64,000 nucleotides of DNA from Dipetalonema caudispina. Taxonomy: Eukaryota > Nematoda > Chromadorea > Rhabditida > Onchocercidae. Of the stretch, positions 1-14,600 are shown piece after piece; position 1 is the stretch's first letter; the number at the start of each line of letters is the position of its first letter. A program made the translations under genes and the position numbers. A model generated the notes under the pieces. It was given only the letters and a program-made list of their open reading frames with translations. It searched no databases and was not told the DNA's origin. The stretch lies in assembly GCA_013365325.1 (NCBI GenBank), contig JABVXV010000007.1:62001-126000 (forward strand), in the 5' to 3' direction.

Positions 1-1369
1 GATGAATTATACTTCAGAATGGGATCCTTGCATTGTTTCTCCTCTACTACTGCTCGTACAAGGACGATAAACAGGAAATACAAGTTGAGCGCGGTGACGA
101 TAAATAATGGTGTAAACACATGCCAATAAGTTAGACTCGAGTAAACCTCAGTTTTCACTACCTGTAGATTAAAAAAACACTTTAATATACCGCAACATAA
201 CTTATCATGCATTATAGGAAATATTGAGAGAGTGTTAGCAAAAGATTTTGATTTATGGATCAATTGGGGAATTGACATCATTCGTACTTTAGTAGTTTTC
301 CTTACCACTTTAACTTCATTTCTTACTTCCACTTTCAGACAAGAAATCCCAGCTTACTTCCAAAACGTTTTGAAGAAACTTATGACTAAGTTATCGTTAA
401 TTTGATTCTACATAGAATGGAATTATCCTTCATTCATTTTTTTTTTTTTTTTTGAGTATATAATTTAAGAGAATATTAGAAGATCACTTACAACAAGGAT
501 AGAAAAAATGAGTAATCCAACAGCATGAAGCCAAATTTCGAAAATCGTAATACCTGTCCATTGTATATATTCACTTATAGAAAGCATAAACGGGTAACAG
601 AATCCTTCTTCGTAACTTCTCAGATAGTACCAATGCTGATAGTAATATCTCTGTCGAAAGAAGAATTAGATAGATGATATACATATCCGGATGAAAAACA
701 GAGAGGGAAGTAACATAGACATGCTTGACCTGTGATCAAGTCTTACACCGTCTGGGAAGTTTAAGAGGTCACGGTACGTATCACAATACCCAAATAACTG
801 AGGAAATGACCCCAAAGCGCCCTATTAAGAAATCCAGGAGAATTTCCACTCGATTCCTCCTTGAACGAATTGCGATAGCTGGGACAGGTGAAGAGGGCAA
901 GAAAGAATGGTAAGGGAAAAGAGAGGGGGAGAGAGGGAGAGAGAGAGAGAGGAAGGGGAGGGTATTTAAGACTTCAAATTTAACTTGTTATTTTAAGTGG
1001 GACATGTTCAATCGTGTGCAAGGAATGGCATGGTGTAGTGATGGTGTAAACCCGTAATGGACTTTGATCCTTACAATGAAGACTTCTTTGTACATATTTG
1101 TTTATATCAATTATGACTTAATTTATTTCCCTTAATTAGAGGCTTTTTTTGTATCACATGGCCACCTGCTTTTCATGTCCGATCAAAATGGGAACTAATT
1201 TCATGGGATTAAAGTTTCTAGAACAACTTTTTTTTAAACACAAAAATAAATATTCTAGACTTTTTAAAATTAAATTTTTAAAAAAATTTCCAGAAACTGA
1301 CATTTTTGAAGATTCAAGGTTCGATACTGATAATTTTAAAGATTTAAATTACGTTGTAATTTGTTAACA
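1..1369. other. Intergenic region upstream of ETF beta
   Basis: No coding region is supported here. The short frames (for example the one at 725-913) have no splice context and no recognisable family. The stretch holds a poly-T run near 438-454 and a GA-rich low-complexity tract at 911-962. The AT-rich DNA just before 1370 is the likely outron and promoter side of the ETF beta gene. Confidence 0.6.
911..962. repeat. GA-rich simple repeat
   Basis: A run of about 50 purines, mainly GA and GGA units, is visible directly in the sequence. It is low-complexity DNA with no coding meaning. Confidence 0.85.
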
Positions 1370-1375
1370 GAAGCA
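1361..1375 (+). promoter_or_regulatory. Probable spliced-leader acceptor and leader of ETF beta
   Basis: A 3' splice site (ttgttaacag, AG at 1369-1370) lies five bases before the ATG at 1376, and no upstream coding exon was found. This is the usual picture of an SL trans-splice site in nematodes. The assignment is inferred from position; the spliced leader itself is not in the window. Confidence 0.55.
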
Positions 1376-3089
1376 ATGCGAGCATTGGTAGCTGTTAAAA
1401 GAGTGATCGATTATGCGATAAAAATACGGGTAAAACCGGACAAAACGGGTGTGATCAAAGAGAATGTGCAGCATTCGATGAATCCTTTCGATGAAATTGC
1501 CTTAGAAGAAGCGGTTCGTTTGAAGGAAAAACAAATTGTGAAAGAAGTTGTGGCTGTATCACTTGGACCTTCCAAATCACAGGTTTATTTTAAAATCTGA
1601 AATTATTCATTGTGAAAGCTGTGATTTCTAAAAATACCCGTTTTGATTTTCGACAGAGTGCTTCGAAGTTCTATTGCTTTCTCATTCAACCAGCTTGTTT
1701 AATATTTAAGCCTTGATGACGTAATGCAGTTCTAGAAAAGAAAACTAATTTAACTTATCCTGCATAGCTTTCTGCTTGAATTCCAAATAGGTCATCACGT
1801 ACGAAACATTTCAGGAAACACTGCGTACGGCACTAGCAAAAGGTGCGGACAGAGCCATACATGTTGAGGTGGAGGAAGCCACGGCTGAAAAGATTGAGCC
1901 ATTGCTTGTCGCCAAAGTTAGTAAATTTTTAGCTCTAAAAGGAGAAGAAAAAGGAGGATAAATTATGTGAACAAAGGATCTCAAAGATCTTAACATCGGA
2001 ATTAATAAGAAAATTATGAAATTCAATTTCCGAAAAAAATATTAGAGTATAAAGAGAAGGAAGAAAAGATTCAAAAACCCTAAACCGATATTCAGACCTT
2101 GTTCGACATAAGTTTGGAGCTTTAATTAGAAATTTAAGAATAATGAGTAATTGCTAATCACGATTCAGATACTAAGAAGAATAGCTGAGGCCGAAAAGCC
2201 AGATTTGATATTTCTTGGAAAGCAAGCAATCGACGATGACTGCGGACAGACAGCTCAGCTTCTTGCCGGTCTATTAAATTGGCCTCAAGCAATGTATGCT
2301 AGTGTGGTTGAACAAGAAAGCGATAAGACATTCATTGTTACACGGTAAGTTTGATACTTATTTGGTATTAATTTACAACTAATTTTTAGGTTTATATTCT
2401 TTCGCTGATGCTTTGCATGAAGTTGACAAAAATTACTTTAAATTTCTTGAGCCACTTATGTCCAAAGATAAATTTGGATCTTTGCCGTATATATGCAAAT
2501 CATGTAGGTGCTGAATTGACACCGGAATCAAGCCAATCACGGATGAGCCGAACTTGGCTCCTTAACATCACAATTAAAATTAGGGAAATCCTCCTAATCT
2601 CCTTCTGTTAGTTTTATGTATATTGAATTACCAGTAATTTTGTGTCAAGTTTAAATATTTCAGAGAAGTAGACGGAGGTCAAGAATCGATACGAATCAAG
2701 ACACCAGCTGTGATAAGTGCTGATCTAAGGTTGAACGAACCTAGATATGCTACACTACCAAATATCATGAAAGCAAAAAACAAACCTTTAGAAAAGAAAA
2801 AGCCTTCCGATTATGGGATTGAGATTGCGCAACAAACACAGATTCTTGAGGTTTTTTAATTTTTTTAATAAGAAACTTTCTGTTTGAAATTTGAGCCATT
2901 ATAGTGGATGAATATAGGAAAATGTCAGAATTACCAGTTCCTGTAGTTCTAGCTGCAATATTCATTGTATTATAAGAAATTTTGTCTACTTTTTTTTAGG
3001 TTACGGAACCTCCAGTACGAAAATCGGGTGGTTTCGTTGAAGATGTACCATCACTAGTTATGAAACTGAAGGAGGTCGGCGTTATATAA
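1376..3089 (+). CDS. ETFB: Electron transfer flavoprotein subunit beta
   Basis: Five exons: 1376-1582, 1815-1916, 2169-2344, 2664-2850, 3000-3089; 253 aa, close to the 255 aa of human ETFB. The subunit pairs with ETF alpha in the mitochondrial matrix, binds AMP, and passes electrons from acyl-CoA and other dehydrogenases to ETF-QO. Sequence evidence: the N-terminal [19 protein letters not shown], the conserved [15 protein letters not shown] at about residues 119-133, and the partner-docking loop [18 protein letters not shown] at 183-200, whose Leu193 matches the anchoring leucine known from human ETF. All introns are GT-AG and phases agree. The start is the ATG just after a lone acceptor at 1370. 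As in other ETF beta proteins there is no obvious cleavable presequence. A possible polyadenylation signal AATAAA lies at 3288-3293. Confidence 0.95.
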
Positions 3090-5650
3090 TTTCCTTAATC
3101 TGTCTATATATATTTATTCATGTTTACATATAAAATCTTTCATTTATCTGAAACATAGACATTCTTTTTTAATAGATTTTACCAATTGAATTGCAAGAAC
3201 TTTTTTCGCTAAAATCATTAACATGGTTTGTACAAAGTATCGTTCAATCATGATGTGACTCGGTTTAGAAGCATTGTACACAGATCTAATAAAAGAGATT
3301 AAAAACGAAACATGACAAAAAATTGATCCATTGATTAAATTGTCAATAATTATTCTCGTTCGAAGATATGAAAGTTCATGTTCATTTAGGACCGATTGAT
3401 TGTCCTTAGAAGGAAATGTATTATTTGTAAGTATATTTTTGCAGCAGGCTAAAAAACTAATGCAATTACAGCAAAAATATTTTAGTGGATTGAAGTCAGG
3501 TCCAAAATATTAGCCGACATTCATGAACATTTCGTAAGTTTGGATTTTGGGGAATCACTTTTTAAAATTTTCTATTCATATTGAAATGTGCTCTTTTGTA
3601 ATGCATTTGGTTAATATTTGAGTATAAAAACTTTCCTGAACTAATATTGTGCGACAGTGTTGAAATTTTTATGGGTTCATTTTCGATCAAGTACAATTTA
3701 GAGTGCTTTGACTTATGCAGTTATAATTCTTAACGGTAATTTTTGCAAGATAATACATCTGTGTGAAACGTGCGTCATTTTCTATGCCTCAAGCAATTTT
3801 TCACTTTGTCAAATTCTAACAAGTAATTTACATGTCCTATCGTGAATGAAAAAAGATCTGTGACATAAAGTTTTACTGAAACGTGAAGTCAAATGTATGA
3901 ACTCATGCTATACATCACTCTATATAACGCTACCAACATTTAAATGACCTCCAGTCACTTCAACTCTATCTCTCCTTTTATTGTATGTCATTGTATACAT
4001 CATTATGCATTCTTTGTTCACTTTTTCATTGTTTACGATATGATTTGCAAACATTTATTGTGAAATATATGAAATTTCATCCGTCGCATGAGAAATGTTG
4101 CAGACTTTTTAGAAGGAAAACCATAATAAATTGAGAAATGTAACGTTTGATTCAGCTATTGCATTGGCGTGATATTGTTCACTGATAATGTTATATAGCC
4201 AATAATTTATTGTGTATTTCTGATACATCCTTTTACTCTCTACGATAACCATTTTATTGTATCTTATAATTACACTTCAATTATATTGTTTGTTGTGTGA
4301 ATAGAGAGAGGTAGGGAAAAGTATCTATCAAAATGATACAGTCTTTCAACGGAAACAGATCAAATGTTCCGGATAAACCGTATATGAGAACGGTGACTTC
4401 TCTGAAATGCCTGTTGCTACATTTTCTCTAACTTGCAATCATTATTGGCAATCTGAAAAGTCCATACTAATTTAAATCTATGATGACATATTCACAATTT
4501 TGAAATTCAAATGGTTATTGCATTTATAATTACAAAATATTTAACTATCGATTGCGGCCATTTATCATATTTCACTACCAATTTTTTAAAAATTTATTCA
4601 TGAATTAACTATTAAATAATGAAGAAAGTCTTCAGTCAGTTCAATTAAGCTTAGTCAAACATAAATGAGTGGTGTGTGTAGCTGCATAAATTGATTGAGT
4701 ATTCATTTCGAACTGATCTACCATTGCGTATTCTGGTAAGCACGGCATAAACAATCTTTTTGTAAGAAAGGAAAAAAGTTAGGGTAGAAAGGTTCATTTA
4801 TCAAATATCAGTCCAACGAGACTCGTACACAGATAAATGCAAATTAATGAACAGTTCTTAAAATATGAAAAATTGGTCCAAAATAAAAAAAAATCTCAAG
4901 TAATGACATACCCAAAATTCCACACTAAAGGTATTTTGGTAAGAAAAAGGGTCGAGGGGATGTAAAATAATTATTTAGGAATATGTTAATGAATGGCTCG
5001 ATGATAAGATAACTGATATCAGTATTACGGATGTTATGGGTGCACTGTCTGTTCTCAATGAGCATCACTAGGCCAAAAGACATGATTTGTGTGGACAATA
5101 AGAGAATACTGCACTAATTAATGTTGTGCCAAAGTATACAGTATATTGCTTCAACTATGGATGAGAGAGATGTGGCGATGCTAATATATAAAGATGAAGA
5201 TAGCAACCAGGAACTTCCGTATATGTTCAGGATTTCCCGGGAGAGACCTATCTGATAGGATGGCTTAGTTCCCTGCACGCTACCCGTAGTCCGCCCACTA
5301 AGCATCGGGATTAATGAACGGTGCTAAAGCACGTTCTCGAACTTCAGTATTTAACGTTTGCATACGGCTACGTGGAAATAAAGGGCGCGAATATGATTAC
5401 GATGAGATGTTTTCTTGCTTTGGCGTGTTTGACGTGTTGTTTCTATTACGTTTCGTTGTTGGGTGAGGTGATCTTATAGAGTTTAAGACATATCAACTTG
5501 GCTGAAGAGTAATTAGTAAGATATATAGAGAAAAGGATAATCAAGGAAGTGTAAAAGTGTCGTAAACGAAGCTTTGTGAAGGAGAAGAATAAGGTAGCTA
5601 AATAAAAATAGAAAAGATGTATGCGTTTTGATGTAACAACAGTAATAATA
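3090..5650. other. Intergenic region between ETF beta and SMC2
   Basis: About 2.5 kb with no recognised gene. The first 200 bases are probably ETF beta 3' UTR, ending near the AATAAA at 3288. The small frame on the minus strand at 5114-5305 shows no family resemblance or splice context. The part before 5657 is the presumed SMC2 promoter and outron. Confidence 0.6.
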
Positions 5651-5659
5651 ATTTTAGGA
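5651..5659 (+). promoter_or_regulatory. Probable spliced-leader acceptor of SMC2
   Basis: The 3' splice site attttag ends at 5657, two bases before the ATG at 5660. No upstream exon is visible, so trans-splicing of a leader here is the simplest reading. The site fixes 5660 as the start, in agreement with the usual SMC2 N-terminus. Confidence 0.55.
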
Positions 5660-8600
5660 ATGCGTATAAAACGAATCGAAATAGATGGCTTCAAATCATA
5701 TGCCCAACGACAGATTATTGATGGTTTCGATGCACAGTTTAATGCAATCACAGGTTTAAACGGTTCGGGCAAATCAAATATTCTGGATGCTATTTGTTTC
5801 GTCCTTGGTATTTCCAATTTAAGTCAGGTAATCGAATCTTCGTGAAAGCATACGTTATGATTTGCAAATTTCCTTTCAGAATAGAAATACAAGCAGCATT
5901 AGAATAGAAGATAATGTTGGAAACAAGCTGCTAAAAATCAGATAATCCAATTGTGCTGATTGTCACTTTCTATTTTATCGATAAAAGTGAAGTTGGTTTT
6001 AAATTAAAACTGAAATCTTTCAGCGGGAATTTGGAAAAATGGATGAATAACCTATCAGTTTGTATGATTAATGAACAAAGGATTGTTAAAATTTTTGGTA
6101 TTTAAGCCGCCAAGTAACTGAAGAATCTCAGTTCAAATGAATATTTTTTCTTGCAGGTCCGTGCCGCACAGCTTTCGGATCTCGTTTATAAACAAGGTCA
6201 GGCTGGTATCAGCAAAGCTACGGTAACAATTACATTTGATAACACAGACACCTCTAATCGTCCTGTTGGCTTCGATAAATATGATGAAATTATTGTTCGA
6301 CGACAGGTTCATTTCAGAAAATGTTGAAGTAGACATAATTTTGAAATTGTAATGGTACACAAACTTTTGACTCTTTATCACTGAAAGGATTAACATCTAT
6401 TCGTGGATTAACATCACACGCCTTTCAAAACGGTGGCTCTGTAGCAGAATTAAAAATTTTTTAGTTCTTATAACTTTATCGGAATTACTAATGGTGTGAC
6501 AATAATACTAATAGTATAATATTGGGAGCAAAGATATTAGGAGGGTTCTTTCTGAGCGTTTAGTAAATTAAAGGCGTTGATTTTTATTTTTCGCTGCATA
6601 AAGCGTCTAATATTAAACGAATAAAGACTGAACAGATGTTTATTGCCCAAGTCTGTTTCTTGGAAGAGACATGAAATTTTACAGTAGAAGAAACTGGATG
6701 TACATAACTTGCTTGCAGCAGTAAATCCTGTATCTATTTGTTTCATAATCTTTCAGTTACTCAAGTTATTATATCATCTGCTTCCAAACCTGTCTTGGGA
6801 TCCAAACACAAGCCATTCATAAGTTGTGTTCAGTTTTTCCTTTTGATTAAAAGCATTTCTACTGCAGATAGTAATAAATGGTCGAAATACATACACCATC
6901 AATGGTGCTGCAGCAACAAATAGCAGAGTTGCAGATATGTTTCGGACAGTTGGCTTGAATGTAAACAATCCACATTTCCTAATCATGCAAGGACGTATCA
7001 CGAAAGTCCTTAATATGAAACCAATGGAGGTTCGAACAGTTTGTTTTTATTTTAGTAACTTAAGAAATCGTTAAAAAACGATCTGTGGTTTACTGCTTTT
7101 TTTATCTGCTGTTTTCTCTTCAGTTCCGATTAGTCTCGACCTTTTTTAAATCATGGGAAATAGAAATCTGGATCTCCGATTAAAACTGAAACATAAAATT
7201 TTGGAACGTTCCGTTATGTTGTGTGTATGTATGTATATATAAGAGTAAATATTTTTATTGATTGTAACTAGATGGCAGATCGATGCTTGTAATCATTAAA
7301 GAGAGTACTTTTAGATTGTAGGAATGATCGAAGAAGCGGCTGGAACGCGAATGTATGAAGCAAAAAAGCAAAGTGCTGTACGTACAATAGAAAAAAAGGA
7401 AGGCAAAATGGCCGAAATCAAGCAGGTGTCGTTTATGAGTATTGCATTCTATTTGTTAAGAAACAGTATTTTTTATTTCAGTTCATTATAATCACTAGAT
7501 TTTGATTTTTCGAAATATATTTGGAAAGAATTTGTTTTCTAGTTGATGGAAGAAGACATCCTTCCACAGGTAGAAAAGTTGAAACGAGACCGTAGCAATT
7601 TCCTCGAATATCAAAAAATCGGTCGAGAGCTGGAAGCACTTCAACGAAAGCTTATCGCATTTGATTTCATGAGTTCACTGGTAAGTATTGATTGCATATA
7701 CTGGCAGGAAAAAATCCAGAGTTTTCTAAAAAAATTAAACTTTAAATAAAGAGTAAAAAAAATTGGTGGCGTGGTAGGCGCAAAAGAATCTCGTTATTAT
7801 AATATTATATAGTTTTTTAATAAGAGATATAACAACTTTTTGATTGCTTATCGCTGTAATGTGTGTGTTTTTAGACCCACAGTCATACTTTACAAGATGA
7901 TATAGCTAGCGTGAAAAATCGAATTCGCGAAGTAGATAAGGTAATTTACGACACGAAAGAAGAGTTAGATCGGAAAGAACGTCGTCTTAAAGAACTGGAA
8001 GATAACAAGAATAATGTAAGTGTTTTTTGCTTTGGATTCTAGTGTAGGAAGTTTCAAATTTTGGAAAGTTTAAAGTTCGTGGAAAGAAGGCGTATTTATG
8101 ACTCTCCATTGAATTATAAATATTTCTTTTTGTTTGAGATAATTTCAGATACTTGAGAAGGATCAAACTTTTTGAACTACTTGAGTAAATTACCGTAACT
8201 TCATCTTAAGACGTATCCTTTGAAGTCCTGCAAATAAGGGATATTTTTTTATAGAAAACTGGACGAGAGAAAAGGGAAATTGAAGACCGTATTAAAGGTA
8301 CGATGGCAGCATTAACGGCAGCAGAGGCAGATCGTGATGCTATGCGCGATAAAGGAAAAGAAACGAGAACTGCTATTGATCGCAAGACGAAAAGTATTCA
8401 GTCGGTTAGAATTTTCGTAAAAACAGATCGAGAAAGGTTTTTTGATTTTGGGAGAGTTTTGTTCGAGGTTAATGGATAGTATGATATCCGCCATTAGGGC
8501 TGGTTTACAATATTTTTACACTCAGTATGTTTTTCTAATATACAGAGCAGTGCAATGGAATGAACTTTTTCGTCAGTGAATGAGCCAACTTTATGCTTCT

Positions 8601-11600
8601 GTAGGACAAGAATGAACTAGAAAAGAAATGTCGAGAGCTGAAGAAACTTGAAACTGAAGTTGGTGGTGAGGAAAAGCGTGGTAAAGAGGCAGAGGAAGCA
8701 GTAAAACGTGCACGGAACAAAATGGAAGCGTTGGCGAAAGGCATGATCACTGATGAGGATGGACGCGCCGTTACTTTAGATGCTCAGCTAACAGGTCTGC
8801 TGCAATGTTTTTGCTTTATTTGAGCTTGCTGGTAATAGGGCTTATTATATTCAGGGACTGTCATCTATATTATGTTTTGATCATATGTTTTGTTTTTATG
8901 CTATAAGAATAACTTACAATTTATGGAAATTGTCTGGTATCATCATTCATGCTTAAACGTAAAATTGTTTTAATTGGTGTGAGAATAGACAGAACTGAAA
9001 ATTAAGCAATGTAGCTTCATTTTGGATGATACCAACTGAATAGCGGCTGTAATTGATAAGTTCATGGTTCGTTTTGCAGCACAGCGAAGTGCACTGAGCG
9101 CGTTGGAGACGAAAATAAAAACAGCTCAGATGAGGTGTGTTCTTTACGGCAGTCGTAGTTACGAACTCCTTTTTTTTCATGTTGTTAATAAGTTTGAAAG
9201 AATCGTCTTGCATTTTAATGCACTTGAGTTAATAGAAGCTCCATATTAATTACAGTCGCACAAATCATAAGCCATATCCTACTATTACTGAAAAGAGTAT
9301 TATCATCAGCGATGCATAACTAGTCAGAGTGATCCTCTTTACTAGTACAGTTTTTTATTAGAGTTTAGTTCTAAGAGATATTATTCATTAGTGCACAGAT
9401 TTCTAGGTTGAAGCAGCTAGAACCGTTGTTGGCGAAAAAGAAGGATGAATTGAATGCAATTACTAATCAGGCTGACTCAGAAGAACGTGAACGATCAAAT
9501 TTAGAACAACAAGTGCGATCCATAGAGGTTACTGCTAATATGCTTCATAACTTTTTAGGATTTTCGAGAGTGGAAGAAATGTTGTTGCCACAGTATAATG
9601 TGTGTTAGAACTTTAATGAGTACATTATTCTTAATACAAATTTCAAGTGTGGTTAAAAGTCAGCTGTTTATTTTTATTTGCAGAAAAAGCCATTCGTATT
9701 CTTAAAGAATGGTAACCGTGAAAACAGTTACTAGCCAGGCACATCTTTGACAGTTTATTAACAACTACAACTAATGTAGTTTCCTGAACTTTTGGTAATT
9801 TTGAAAATTGAAATACCATTACACCATGTTTTTCTTATTTCTTCTGTTTTGTCATTTTTAGAATAAATTAAATGAACTAAATTTCAATGAAGAAGCTGGA
9901 CTTCAAATTGCCAGTGAAAGTCGGACGCTTGCTGCAGAACGCAGTACTTTGGCTGATGCTGTAATGGATTTTGAAGCACGGTATGAATGCTTTGTAAATA
10001 TTTGTCCTTTAGATCATATTTCCTTTTCTTGGAAAACAATTGGAGTAATATTAAAAAGTTTCTTCATTGAGAGAATTTTTACTAGGTTATTTCTGATAAG
10101 AAGGGAATCTCCTTCCATACAATCAAAAATCAGAACTCAAATTTTAGGTAATATTGCATCTATTGAAAAGTTCCTTGTCACTATTATTATTGTTTAAAAA
10201 TCCTCCCTCCAATTTTTATTCCTGAATTTTATTGTCCAGGAATCCATATTTGAAATTCGATTACTCTGATCCTTATCCAAATTTTGACCGCCGTTTAGTC
10301 AATGGAATTGTTGCTAAATTGTTCCGAATCCGTGATTTTCGATTTGCTACAGCTTTGGAAGTTGCTGGTGGTGGAGCGGTAAGTTTCAACTTTTGTAATA
10401 TAGGATTCAGACAGCGTTATATTTGAAACTTGACCTATTCTTTTAATTCTTTGAGGAATCGTCTTTTTCCATTTTTTAAAAATAATGGTAACAGTCGTCA
10501 AAACAGCATGTTATTTTAGTGAAAAAATCCCTCCAGTACACACATGAAAATCACTTTTTAGGACCGATAAAAATTGAAGGAGAAAATGGGTTTTTTTTAA
10601 TTATAAGAAAATGAAGGATTTCATAAGTTGTGTGGGATCCTTCAACCCGAACACCGGTTGCCTTTTTCCGTGAATTTCTTTGTCAAACACACTAAATGAA
10701 ACTGTCAACTATTTTAAAAAAGAATAAAATTTTAAAAACTATATAAGTGAGCTTGAGAAAAAGATGTTTAAAAAATATATGAATTTCGTCTACGGAACGC
10801 CATTTGCAGCATGCATGGTATCTGCATGTCTCTAATCCATCAGTTGTAACTTCCTGTCAGTGATGTTCAAATTAAATCAGATTATTTAACCTCGATTTGC
10901 ATGTGTCTTTTTTCAAAGACTTCGGTGAAGAACAATCAATGTTAAAAGAAGTAATTTAAATTAATTTCTAATTACTAAGTTTTTCTAAAAGTTGAATTGG
11001 AGTGTAAAGCATTATTTGAAAAGTATTAAAAATAGAAGTGTTTTTCATTTGTATGTTTAGCAGTGTTCATCCTGATCAGTTGTTTCGCCTTTTTTGTTAT
11101 TTGCTAGATTTAATTAAAAGAAAGACTCAGAAGCATTTGAGTCTTAATAACATTTAAATGCGTTAGTTCCCACGAATGCATCCATTTTGGGCCTGTTATG
11201 AATAATCAGTTCGACTGCATTGTTGTGATGCCATTGCTACAAATTGACCTTTTATTATAAGAAAATAAAAACACAAATGACATACTTCATTCACTTATGC
11301 ATCTTCAGTATCTTTGAAAAGAAAGAAAAAAAAAACCTTAAAATCGATTGTGTAATCAACTGCGTAACAGACGTTGTAACATAGTTTTGAGAAAATCATG
11401 CCCAGAAATTTCTCTGTGGAATTCAGCTAAACATGAATGGCGATACGTTAAGGGATGATTTTTCGTTTTACTAGTCTTACTTATTTCATATGGATTACTA
11501 AGCATATTATTTTAATTCAGCTTCTCGAGGTTGATCTGCAACCAACCATATTGCCATCTCTTTTGTAACAAAAATATCCCGCTGCTAAAAACAAGTTTCT

Positions 11601-14600
11601 ACTATGAAATGTCTATTCCCATTCGTTTTTCTTGAAATTTTCACTCTGTTTGACAATAATTTGATTTACTTTTCATTCTGAACTCCTTTTTTCTGGAAAT
11701 AATCATTAACAGGTTTTTATAACGATCACTCTCATTTGAAATTTCGAATGAATTAAAATATCGCACTGCTTGATTTCTATGTTATTTTTGCTTAGATTAT
11801 TCATCTTAGATTCATGCAGTATTTCTTACTGCTGATTTGCAGGAGAAATTGATGATAGATAATGGTCTCTCATAGTTCGTAAAATTGCGTCTTTAGCGAC
11901 TCAGTGATTTATTTCGCTTTTTTTCTTTCCTCTTTTTGTGATGTCGGAAAACTTGGTTATTTTATCTGGTAAGAATAATAAGTGAAGTTGACGAAAGTTG
12001 AGATGAAGTTGGAAAAGAAAAATTGTTGTGATTGGACCAAAATGAGGATATAATACTAAAAGGGAAGTACTTAACTATGTCTCAACTCTGTTTTTGAAGT
12101 ATCTGCAGATTCTAATGTCAAGAAATCGAAAATATTCCGGAAATATTTTTATGTTTTCGACATTTGCAAAATCCCTAAAGATTTTTGTTTAAAATTTTTA
12201 GAATATCCTTTTGGATGATTCCAGGATTGGAATCAGCGTGATGAAATAAAAAAAGAAACAAAAAAAGGGCAAATAAAAAATTTAAGAAACTTACTAAAGG
12301 AAAGTCGTTGATGTTTTGGATACTACCGTCGTCCTCTTTAGTTTGAAATGGAAATTGGTAAACAATTTCCCTAGGGAGAGTGTAGTGCTGTTGTTATGAA
12401 TTGTCAAATTTTTTATATTCGCTAGGAATCTTATAACAAATCTGATATGCTGAGATTTATTATGCAGAGAATTCTTCTAGTTTCCTTTTTTAATTCAATC
12501 ACACCTGAATTTCAATTGATATGCCATCGGTACGGAAAACAATGAATCGTGACTAATTTTTGTTTCAGCTATATAATATCATCGTACGAAATGCACAAAT
12601 TGGACGAGATTTGCTGAAAAATGGTAATTTGAAACATCGAGTAACTATTCTGCCCTTGGACAAAATCGAAGGTCGGGTGCTTGACAGTCGTAAATTGCAG
12701 CGAGCACAAAATCTGGTTAGTGTCACAGATTTTGAGAAGAAAATTTTTTGGAATTCAAAGATTTTAAATTTTTCAGTGAAAATTATCAATTCAAATGATT
12801 CTGAGAATTTTCAACAAATCTGATCCTCTTATGCATATTTAATGACTCTGAGAAGCCTCTCTCAGATGCTATCGGATGTTTTCGAAAATTCCTTACTCTT
12901 TGAAAAGGACAGAAAGTCTTTTCCTTCCATATCCCTAATTCATGCCGTTACAAAACTATATGAAAGTTCCTATGAAAATTTTAAAAAGGTATGTAATGTC
13001 CTTTTTAAAAAGATATGTAATATGGGATCGTATTTTCTGACTCTTGAAAAAACAGAATTATGCTTTCCTTTTTAAAAGATAGTGTATCCATTTCAATTCA
13101 TGTTGTTCAGAATAATGCTAGTAGCTTTCGTCAAGAAACTAGATTAGGGGAGGGAAGAGGATAAGGAGGATAAATATATCGTCAACCTATTCTGTCCACG
13201 TTTTTTGATCCAGAAATCAGAATATTTAATCATAATAATGATTGGGACTGTTACTCATTTTTTTGCTCCAGATATGCAAATTTTATTGGTGTTTTTGGTA
13301 AATTGAACTGTTTGGCAGTATTAGGTTGGTGATGCTGTCTCGTATTATTTATTTTGGTCGTTAGATCTGATTTAAAATAGATTGATGAATTTGATTAATA
13401 TTTTCTGAATTGGTGAGACGATTGGCACTTTGTAGTTTTGGTATAGTTGTTTACATCATCTGTGGGTCGAGGACTAGTTTTGTGTTGTTAGCAGACTATT
13501 ATGCCGACTCAAAAGTTTTTTTTGGTATGTTGATACTACTTTATGAGCCTGTGATGCATTTTCTGGTTTTGACTTTCCAGGTTGGCGAAGAAAACGTTTT
13601 TATAGCAAAAGATTTGATTGAATATGCACCGGAACTTGAACCAGCTATGCGTCATGTTTTTGGCAGTGTCTTCATATGCACAAGTGACAATGATGCAAAG
13701 AAGGTTGACTTGCTTTGTATAAATGCATGTATCAATTTTCTGAATCTTTAATTTTTTAGAATCAGTTTCGGAATCGCTACACTTTTTTCTAAAGTTTTAA
13801 AATTTCTGACACCCTGTATTGTAATTTGCTCAAATTTTTGGCTCGTTACGAAACGGTGATGACAGAAGAGAGGAAATGGAATGGAAGCAAATGAATATGG
13901 TCATTGAAGAATTCAATTTTTGTGAAATTCAATGCCTTTGACATGCACATGTAAAAGAGAAAAAAAGTTAAAAATGGGAATAGAATTTCCAAAAGGGCTG
14001 ATGGATAATTCACGCTAGTCATACTACCTTCCTGACCTTTAGGTTTATATTGACCTCGCTATATGACTTTTTCGAATTTTGCAACTCATGCTAATAGTTT
14101 ATGATGCGGTGCGACGGAAAAGGAAATTTTTGAATACATTGTGTTCACCAAAACTCTGTGATTAAGTCGGTTAAAAACAGGTGACTATCGGCAAATAAGT
14201 CTGCACCATTGCATCAGCTTTCGACTGCATCTCATTAACTTTACAGAGAAAGCCTAAATATCTTGCTCATTTATTTATGATTTCAGGTAACATTTGATGC
14301 TCAAATTAATGCGAGATCGGTATCTTTGGCTGGCTCTGACTTCAATCCTGGTGGTGTGCTGACTGGAGGCTAGTTTTAGCACTTTCCTAATAGTAGCTAG
14401 CTATATGAGCTCTATCATCAGATGTTACAAGATACATAGATTTTTTATATTCCTGAATTTGAATGCTTGGCGCCTTTTTGGTAGGACTTTTTCAGTTCAT
14501 CTTCATACTCTTTTTTCAACGTTATTAGTTGACTAGTGAAAAAATCCAGCATATTTAATGCACGATTCAGGATTCTGATTTCAGGATCGCGTGGTAATAA

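Noticed and set aside
725..913. 62-codon plus-strand frame near the left edge
   Set aside because: No family, no splice context, and it runs into a GA repeat; probably chance.
5114..5305. 63-codon minus-strand frame in the ETFB-SMC2 gap
   Set aside because: No homology recognised and no neighbouring exons; left out.
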